Shown here in pieces: positions 26,854 through 36,109 of a DNA stretch of 36,109 bases. The stretch's first letter is position 1; each line of letters opens with the position of its first letter. The DNA is taken from positions 1 through 36,109 of the forward strand of contig JAAZLQ010000127.1 in assembly GCA_012799255.1 (NCBI GenBank). Direction: 5' to 3'. The notes beneath the pieces were generated by a model. The model did no database searches. It was not told the DNA's origin and saw only the letters and a program-made list of their open reading frames with translations. The translations under genes were made by a program, and so were the position numbers. The stretch is from Bacillota bacterium. GTDB lineage: Bacteria; Bacillota_G; Limnochordia; DTU010.

Positions 26854-29800
26854 AATCTCACCCCTTGGCATGGAGGTTAAATATGGATATTTCGAGAGAT
26901 ATACATATAGTAGGGATGTTCCCTGAAGAAATTGAGCTTTGGTTACAAGAGCATCACGAAGCAACCTTCCGTTCTGGACAGGTTTTTTCTTGGTTGCATA
27001 GACATTGTGTGCAAGATTTTTCTGAGATGACCAATGTCCCCCAAGCTACAAGGGAGCTCTTGACAGAGACTTTTGACATGCCTTTGCCCCTGCAACTAGT
27101 TATTACGAGAACATCTGTTGACGGAACTGAAAAATACCTATTTAGGCTCCTAGATGGTGCCACTATAGAAACAGTGTTAATTCCGGAGTATGAACGCGAT
27201 ACGATTTGCATATCTACTCAAGTGGGCTGTGCTATGAATTGCTCTTTCTGTGCCACTGGGCGTTCAGGATACCTCCGTAATCTCACGGCGGCTGAAATAG
27301 TTGCCCAGGTTTTGTGGGTTCAAGCTAGACTAAAAGCTGAAGAGCGAAGCATCACCAATGTAGTGTACATGGGGATGGGTGAACCTTTAGCCAATTATCA
27401 CTCGGTACTGAGAAGTGTGAGACTCCTTAATTACCCCCAAGGACTAAATTTGGGAGCAAGGCGACTTACCATTTCAACTTGTGGTTTGGTTCCTCAAATT
27501 AAGGCTTTAGCAGAAGAGGATTTGCAGGTGAATCTTGCAGTATCCTTGCACGCTGTGGACGATATACGTCGCTCAGAAATCATGCCTGTAAACAGGCGTT
27601 TTCCCATTCACGAACTGCTTGCGAGTTGCGATTATTATACTGAAAGAACAGGACGCCGTGTCTCTTATGAGTATGCCCTGATTAGCGGCTTTAATGATAC
27701 CGTGGAACAGGCCGAGAAACTAAAGGATCTCTTAAAAGGGAAACTTTGCCATGTGAATCTAATTCCCATCAATCCAGTGGGACCGGCCCAAAGACCTTCT
27801 GCTAAACGCATCTTGGACTTTACGAGAGTCTTGGAAAAGAGTGGTATTGCGGTATCTGTTCGGAAAGAACGGGGTACCGATATTGAGGCTGCTTGTGGTC
27901 AACTACGCCAAAGCGATCAAAGAGGTGAGACTGTTGATCCAAAGGTTTAGAGGATGGATTAAGGCAGTTAAGGGAGAGTTAAGAGGGAAATCTAAGGAAG
28001 AGGCAGAAGATACAAGCGATAGCTTTACGAATCTGGCTCCTACCAAGCGCTATGAGATCGTAAATCCGAAAGGCGATCAGTTGCAGAGAAAAGGTTGTTT
28101 ACGAACAGATTCAGGGGTGGTGTTCCTCCAACATGGATTCTTGGTGGGGCGTGGGACCAGCTGTCATCTTAAGTTAACAGATCCCAAGGCCAGTCGCGTC
28201 CATGCCAGCTTTACTCAGGTACCGGGAGGGTGGCTTCTGCAGGATAATGCCAGCAAAAATGGAACATTTGTAAACGGGAGGAAAATCCATCAGACTCTGC
28301 TAAGATCGGGTGATACTATTCAAATTGGACAGACGGTTTTGAACTATGAGGAGAGATAGACATGGCCGTAATCCACTGGTTAATCAGGGCAGTCTTAGCG
28401 GTGTGGCTGGTGCGAATCGTGTTACAGTTCGTCAGAGCGATGCTGGAAGAGCTAAAATAGGAGTGTTTACCATGGATGTGAAAACAGCGACTGATGTGGG
28501 GCAGGTCCGTGAAAACAACGAGGACGCCCTTTGGGTAGACGACCACTGCCTAGTTGTCTGTGATGGCATGGGAGGGCATTTAGCTGGGGAGGTTGCAGCA
28601 GCCCACGCAATTGAGACGATCAAGTGTTTTCCCTTCACCGGCGAGGAGCCGCAAAAGGAAATTCGGGAGGCCATTCAGCAGGCACAGGAAAAGGTGCTGC
28701 AGGTCGCGGGAGAAAATGAAAACTATAAGGGGATGGGTAGTACCATCACCTTAGCTTGGTTAAGTCCTCCTTTAAAAGACGGGACGAGGGAATTAACTGT
28801 GGGACACGTGGGGGACAGTCGTTGCTACGTTCTTTCGAATGGTGTGTTAAAACAGGTTACAAGTGATCACTCGGTGGTAGGCGAGTTACTCCGAACAGGC
28901 ACTATCACTCCTTTAGAAGCGCGAATTCATCCTAAACGACATGTTCTTACGCAAGTGTTAGGTTCTTCAGAGATCGAACCTGAGCTGATCACCAAGCACT
29001 TAGAACCAGGTTCTATTGTTCTGTTGTGTACAGATGGTCTTACAGATGTGGTGGACGATGAGCAGATGCAAGCCATTTTACAGAGCAAGGTAGACTCCCC
29101 TAATTTAGCCCAAGAGTTGGTAGATTTAGCCAACGAACGTGGTGGGCCTGACAATATTAGTGTGATTGTGGCAAAAATCTAGCAAAAGAACCATCTTTGC
29201 AAAGTATTGAAGGAGGAGTATCCGTGGCACCCCTCTATCGTACTTGGTTTGAGTTTACGGGTTGGCTTCTGACCGCAGCTGGCTTGCTCTTTTTGCTACA
29301 GGGCCAACTTAATTGGTGGCAACCCGCCGTGTTATGGGTTCTGTTTTCGGTGCTATTTTTTCTCACCAGGCGGTTGGGTTATGATCCAGGTGCAATACCT
29401 TTGCTCTCCATCCCAGTCTTTTGTGGTTGGCTTTTTCTAACTCGCCTAGATCCCAATTACGCCACGGGCCACTTTGGCGGTGTAATGCTAGGAGGATTAG
29501 CTTTCTTACTGGGGGTTGTCCTGAAGCCTACCAAGCATGTTAAACCTTTGTTTTGGGGATTTGCCGCGTTGGTGCTTTTGCTTATCACCGTGCTGGTCGG
29601 TGAGAGTGTAGGTGGAGCTAAAGCGTGGCTTACCGTGCTAGGATTACGCTTTCAGCCGGTGGAGCTCGCTCGCATATTTGTCGTGCTTTACCTGGCACAG
29701 AGCCTACACGGAGAGCAATCAGAGTTTGAGTTGACCTGTGTCTTAGGGTGCTTCTTCTTGCTCCTAGCTTGGCAAAGGGACTTAGGACCTGCCCTCTTAG

Positions 29801-32800
29801 TCTTTTTCGTCTTTTGCTGGCTTTCATTAGCGAATCACTTTTCTTGGTACAAGCTCTTAGCTTATTTCGGGACAGCGATTGCAGGATTTGTCCTCGCTGT
29901 TCAGTTATTTCCCCATTTTCGTGCAAGGGCGGTAGCCTGGTTGTGGCCCTGGAACTATTTGGACAGCATAGGCTATCAAGTTCTTCAAGGTCTGTTTGCT
30001 TTACGGGCCGGTGGTCTTGTCGGACAGGGTCTCGGCGGGGGGCACACCCATGTAATACCACAAGGACACACTGACTATTTATTCGCTATTATCGGGGAAG
30101 AACTAGGGTTTTTTGGCACGTTTTCGTTGATTTTAGTCTATTTTGCCCTTGCTTTCTGGGCGTTTAGGATTCTAGGTCGCATCGAAGATAAAAAGCAGCA
30201 AATGATTGGACTTGGGTTGACTCTATTACTCCATGGTCAGGTTCTTTTAGTAATAGGAGGAATCTTGCGCTTAGTGCCTTTTACGGGTATGACGTTACCC
30301 TTCATGAGCTACGGTTCCACCTCACTGGTTGCCCAATTTTGGATGATCGGGATCCTTTCGGGCCTTACCGGAAATGGGGGTGCCAGTTGATTGCGTAGAT
30401 CCTTTATTGTTCTGGCATTTATGTATGGTTTGGTTTTGGTCAGTACGTTTTTTTGGCAACTTTGTGCTGATCTTGAGAAGCATCCAGCTAATCCCCGTTA
30501 CTATCTAATGTTTCACGAAAAGCGCGGTACTATTTACGATCGAACTGGTCAACCCCTTGCAAGCTCGCTTTCGAGTGGGGATGGTTATAGGAGACAATAT
30601 GCCACAGTCTCTTTAAGTCATGTGACTGGTTATTTTCATCAACGCTATGGTATGACTGGTCTAGAGCGTCTTTTTCACGAAGATCTGGGCAGTGGGCGCA
30701 GTATTTTTACTACACTAGATCTAGAACTTCAAAGGACAGCAGAGAAACTCTTAGCTGGAAAGAAAGGTGCCATTGTTGCCCTCCAGCCAGCGACCGGTCG
30801 GATTTTAGCTTTAGTCTCGTCTCCGGCAGTTGATGGTAACCTGCTCGAAGATAAATGGCCAGATTACTTAGAGGATCTACGAAGTCCTTTTCTGAACCGT
30901 GCCACTCAGGGTCTTTATCCACCTGGCTCAGCAATTAAGCCAATTGTATATGTGGCAGCGTTGACTGAGGAAAAGGCATCCTTAGGGCAGACTTGGTATG
31001 ATGAGGGAGTTCTGCGGCTGCAGGATCGCACGATCAGTAATTCTGGTCAAAGATCCTTTGGGGAGGTTAACCTAAATCAGGCTCTAGCCCATTCATCTAA
31101 TGTGGTATTTGCCCAACTAGCAGTGGACTTAAAGAATAATTTGCTTGATTATTTTCGAAGTTTTGGCTTGGGAAGTGAAGTCGACTTTGAGATCCGCAAT
31201 AGCAAGGGGATTGTCCCTGCCCATATCTATTCGGACTATGAAGCCGCCCAGCTAGCTCTGGGTCAGGGTGAACTTCTAGTTACTCCCCTACAAATGGCAA
31301 TGGTAGTGTCCACTATTGCCAATGGAGGAGTTATGATGCGCCCCTATTTGGTCCAAGAAGTGAGGGGTGGTCTGAGAATGAGGCAGATTACCCGACCGCA
31401 GATCCTAGCGGAGGTCACTACGCAACGTATCGCCAGCAATCTTAGGGACGCGATGGTGTTAGCTGCCCAAGAGGGAACGGGTAAAACTGAGTTCAGTACT
31501 TCTTTAAACTATGCAGCTAAAACCGGAACAGCTCAGACCAGTCAAGGTAGCGATCACGCTTGGTTTATTGGTTTTGCACCAACTCAACTACCGCAAGTGG
31601 CGGTAGCAGTAATTGTGGAGCATGGCGGTTCAGGTGGCCAAGTAGCAGCTCCCTTAGGGGCAGAGTTAATGCTTAGGGCTTTGCAGGTAGACCAAGTAAG
31701 ATAGATAAAAGGGTGAGATTAATGATTGGAGAATTGCTAGCCAATCGCTATGAAATTCTAGAAAAAGTGGGCGATGGAGGTATGGCCTTGGTTTATAGTG
31801 CTAAGGACCTCCTGCTGAGTAGGCTTGTCGCGGTTAAAATTCTCCGAGCGCAGTTTGCCGATGACGAGCAATTTGTCGAGCGGTTTAGACGAGAAGCCCG
31901 TAGTGCAGCTAGTTTGTCTCATCCCAATATTGTGAACATCTACGACGTGGGTGAAACAGGGGATATCCACTTTATTGTGATGGAGTATGTACAAGGTAAG
32001 AACCTCCATGATCTCATTCACGAACAAGGCCATTTCTCTCAAGGTTTTATTGTTGATGTGGGCAAGCAAATTGCCATGGGATTGGCCCATGCTCACTTTC
32101 ATGGCATTGTTCATCGTGACATAAAACCCCATAACATCCTAATTACCGAAGAAGGACGGGTTAAGGTGACCGATTTTGGTATCGCTCAGGCCATGTCCTC
32201 CACTAATCTCACCCAGACCGGCATGGTCTTAGGATCGGTGCACTATTTTTCGCCCGAACAAGCGCGGGGAGTGAACGTCCAGGCAGCTAGTGATCTTTAT
32301 TCCCTGGGCATTGTTTTGTATGAAATGATCGCAGGCCGACCTCCCTTTAAAGGAAACTCTCCAATTTCAGTTGCTTTACAACAGATTCAGGAAACGCCTG
32401 AACCATTGCGCAATTCTGTTCCTGATCTAGATGGCGAACTTGAAGATGTAGTGTTGAAGTTGTTAAGTAAAGACCCTAAGGATCGTCCTTCTAGTGCTGA
32501 AGAAGTGGTGCGTATTTTCCAAAGGATTGGAAGACGGTTCGATAGCTCGAGTATTAGTGCTGACGACGAGGATCAAACGATGCCGCTACCTGTAACAACT
32601 GGAGAAAGGGGCTTGGGATTGGCTAAGAAAAAGAAGACTAAGAAAGAAACCAGTAAAAAGACGCCACGTAGATCAAAAGGACTTATTTTCCTATATATAT
32701 TTTTGATCCTAGGGATAATAGGATTTGGGATGGTCAGGTTGATTCCGAAACTGCTGTTTTTGGACGATGTGCGTGTTCCTGATATTGTGGGGCTTCATGA

Positions 32801-35800
32801 GTTTGAGGCTCAAAGGACACTACGAGGCGTGGATCTGAAGCTGAGAGTAGAGCAGTACATGTTTGATAACGTTGTTCCGGCAGGCCACGTGATTAGTCAG
32901 GATCCTATTGCGGGACGAATGGTAAAGCAACAACGGGAAATCTTAGTACGGGTAAGTCAGGGGCCTGAAGAAGTAGAAATGCCATCAGTGGTCGGCTTAT
33001 CGGCTCGGGAAGCTAGATTAGCTTTGACCCAAGCTGGATTTCCTCTGGGTGAAGAAAGCGAAGATTATGATCCCGAAGTGGAGCCGGGCATTGTACTTGA
33101 GCAATGGCCTGAGCCCGGTGGGATTGTGGTCAAGGGTATAGCGGTGGATCTCGTGATCAGCAAAGGCCAAGAGGCTCCCCGATCCTTTACACTCCCGGAT
33201 TTTCGCGGACAGGACTTCGAGCTTGTTAAGGCACAGCTTCGGGAACTGGGTCTTCCTCTAGGAAACTCCTGGCCTGAACATAGCACCATCTATCCAGAGG
33301 GTCGAGTCATTGAGCAGAATCCGGCACCGGGTACCCTAGTCGAAGCAGGTTTTGCCATAGATTTCGTTTATTCCCAAGGTCAGATTGCTTCCGCACCTAA
33401 TGTTCCCACTGAGTTGCGCGAAGAACCTCAGTGGACCCATGAGAATTTGTGGACAAACAAAGAGGTTACGGTAGATATTCCTCCTGGCCCAAGTCAAGAA
33501 ATCGTTATTCTCGTGATTGACGACTTTGGAGCTCGGGAAGTCTATCGAGAGACGCATCCTGGTGGAAGTAGGGTAGTGCGTACAGTGCAAGGGCGTGGTC
33601 AAGATGCTAGATTACAGGTTTACATTGGTGGTCGTCAATTCTTGGACAGGGCTTTTCAGGAGTGATTTATGGAACAGGGAATCATTTTAAAGGGTGTTGG
33701 CGGAACCTATGTGGTACAAACGAGTCAAGGACGTGTTGCTTGCACTTTACGGGGCAAGCTGCGGCTAAAGGATAGTAGGGTTTTGGTGGGCGACCGGGTA
33801 GAGGTGTCCTTGAGTGCTGATGGGAAATCGGGTGTGGTGGAGGCAGTTTTACCGCGTAAGAGTGAGTTGATTCGGCCACCCATCGCAAACGTGGACCAGG
33901 TATTGGTGGTTTTTGCAGTACAGAACCCCGAGCCGAACTATTTGCTTTTGGATCGCATTTTGGTCCAGGCGGAGCTAATGAATCTTGGCATTGTGATAGT
34001 TCTAAATAAAGGAGATCTGAACCCGAGTCTCGCTGAAGAGCTACGGACAGCTTATTCAAACATTTCTTATCCCACCTTTGTTACGAGTGCTACCGAAAAG
34101 AAGGGACTAGGGGAGATTAGGGAACTATTGCAGGGCAAAATTAGCACACTTGCTGGTCCTTCTGGGGTTGGAAAGTCATCATTGCTCAATGCTCTGAATC
34201 CGGATTTGAATCTGGAAACAGGGGAAGTAAGTGTAAAACTCCAGAGGGGTAGACATACCACTCGAACTGTGGAGCTGATCTCCTTTGGTCATGGGTATGT
34301 TGCGGACACACCTGGCTTTTCTAACCTAACCCTAGAACCCGATCAGGAGGCTAATCTGCAATTTGCGTTCCCCGAAATTGCTAAGTGTGCACAAGACTGC
34401 CACTTTCGCAGTTGTCTACACCGCCATGAACCGAACTGTGCAGTGAAAGAGGCAGTTGTCCACGGCCAAATTTTGGAGCGGCGCTATAACAACTACTTGA
34501 CATTGTTAGAAGAGGTGGCGCCTCGTTATTAGAAAGGAGTCACTCACATGGAGAGACGAATTAGTGCTTCTATCTTAGCAGCAGACTTTGGCAACTTACA
34601 GGAAGAGCTCCAAAAAGTAAGAAATGCGGATTTGCTCCATATTGATGTGATGGATGGACATTTTGTTCCTAATATTAGCTTTGGATTACCAGTCATTGAA
34701 GCAGTTCGCCGTAGTTCAGACGTACCCTTAGATATCCATTTAATGATTGAACAACCCGAACGTTACCTTGAGACGTTTGCTGGGGTCAGACCGGAGATAA
34801 TTACGGTCCACTTGGAAGCGGTAAACCATCTACAAAGGACATTGAGCCTGATTAGGGAGTTAGGAGTGAAGGCCGGGGTGTCTTTGAATCCACATACTCC
34901 ATTGGATAATCTGAAGTACGTACTAGCTGATCTGGACCTAATCCTGATTATGACAGTAAATCCAGGGTTTGGTGGGCAAGAGTTTATTCCAGCAATGTTG
35001 GAGAAGATCAGCCACTGTCGCGAGCTTATCGGTGACTTTCCCATTGAACTTCAGGTAGATGGGGGAGTAACGATTGAGAGAATTCCGGAGTTAGCTCGGG
35101 CCGGTGCCAATAATTTTGTGGCTGGTTCGGCCATTTTTAAGGCACAGGATCCAGGGGCATATATCGAGCAAATGCGTGCTGTTTAGGGGTGGGGGAGACT
35201 AACCCCCTTTTTTTGCGTCAAATTCTTACAAAAGTAAATTATAGTGCTTGACAGTTCAGACAATTCAATGTATTATGAAGTTGACTGGGCGGAATCGGAA
35301 AAACGTCTGAAAGGAGGTGCTGGGCCGATCCCAAAAATCACCACAAATTCATCTCCCTGGGCAAAGAGGACTTCGCTCGCCTGCGAAGCCATGGATTTCA
35401 CATATATGTCCGCCCAGTAACCCTTGGAAGAAGAGTGAATAGTAGTGACCGGCCACTCTTCTTCCCTTTTTCATTTTTTGAGAAGGTTTTTCGTTTGAGT
35501 TGCAGAAATATAGAGCAAAAGATCTAGTTCCGCTAGGGGTGCTTATTGGCTGAGAGTGGATGGTACATCCTAACCCTTAGAACCTGTTGGTTAATTCCAG
35601 CGAAGGGAAGCGGTAGCCGGAAACATGGGCCGCTTTGGTTCCATGTTTTTATATTAGTGCTATGCGGATCTAAATCTAAAATTCTAGGAGGTAGATTTGA
35701 TGCGCAACAAAAATCTTCAAATTATGGTAGAGACGTCTCTCTTGGTGGGAGCGGCCTTACTATTATCGGAGCTGCGGTTGTTTAGGATGCCTTACGGGGG

Positions 35801-36109
35801 AAGTATATCTTTAGATATGGTACCTATTTTTATTTTGGCATTTAGGCGCGGCGGCAAAATGGGTTTGTTGGGCGGCGGATTATTAGGATTGCTTAAACTG
35901 ATGATTTCAGGCTACTATGTCCATCCCATCCAAGTTGTGCTTGATTATCCGGTACCTTTTATGCTCTTAGGTGTGGCTGGATTTGGGATGCTGCGGGAAG
36001 TTCGCTTAATGGGTATGGCAGTAGGTTCGTTATTGCGGTATACTGCCCATGTTGTTTCTGGGGTAGTGTTCTTTGGTCATTATACACCAGAAGGAAGCTC
36101 TGTTTTAGG

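Overview
The window looks like chromosomal DNA from an endospore-forming or spore-lineage member of the Bacillota (Firmicutes), probably a deep-branching, Clostridia- or Limnochordia-like lineage. The evidence is a Spo0A response regulator, an RsfA-like regulator, RemA, RqcH, a PASTA-domain kinase, and a gene order that follows the Bacillus subtilis ylo cluster (rqcH/yloA, yloB, yloC, remA, gmk, rpoZ, priA, def, fmt, rsmB, rlmN, prpC, prkC, rsgA, rpe). TTG and GTG starts are common. The class-level placement is inference.

Layout. 1-320: trailer end of a CRISPR array with type I-C-like repeats that decay progressively, followed by a terminator. 389-3001: an SsuABC/TauABC-like importer (NMT1-family binding protein, ATPase, permease) with an attenuator hairpin after the first gene. 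3161-5148: two tandem Gfo/Idh/MocA-type oxidoreductases. 5198-9001: a heterodimeric ABC exporter of the BmrCD/LmrCD/TM287-288 kind, with one degenerate ATP site. 8994-12607 (minus strand): an RluA-family pseudouridine synthase, an RsfA-like Myb/coiled-coil regulator and RqcH. 12717-16248: an exported TPR protein and a SERCA-type Ca2+ ATPase, separated by a terminator and a leader hairpin. 16323-24440: a housekeeping run (yicC, mihF, remA, gmk, rpoZ, priA, def, fmt, YugP-like protease, rsmB). 24522-26853: an insertion relative to B. subtilis holding a diverged Spo0A, a third MocA-type oxidoreductase, tRNA-Pro(CGG) and a small integrase-N-domain-like ORF. 26883-35186: rlmN, an FHA protein, an unlisted 32-residue membrane micropeptide, prpC, a SEDS glycosyltransferase, a class B PBP, prkC, rsgA and rpe. 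35187-36109: an independently transcribed structured RNA of unrecognised class, then a TPP riboswitch and the start of thiT, cut by the window end.

How it works together. The right half couples translation, nucleotide and DNA maintenance genes with a Ser/Thr phosphorylation module. Its order (FHA, PP2C, SEDS, PBP, PASTA kinase) resembles the actinobacterial fhaB-pstP-rodA-pbpA-pknB locus set inside a Bacillota backbone. The most interesting items are the structured RNA at about 35283-35472, the membrane micropeptide at 28362-28460 next to an FHA protein without its own membrane anchor, the Spo0A with altered recognition-helix and acidic-pocket residues, and the isolated integrase-like N-domain abutting the tRNA 3' end.
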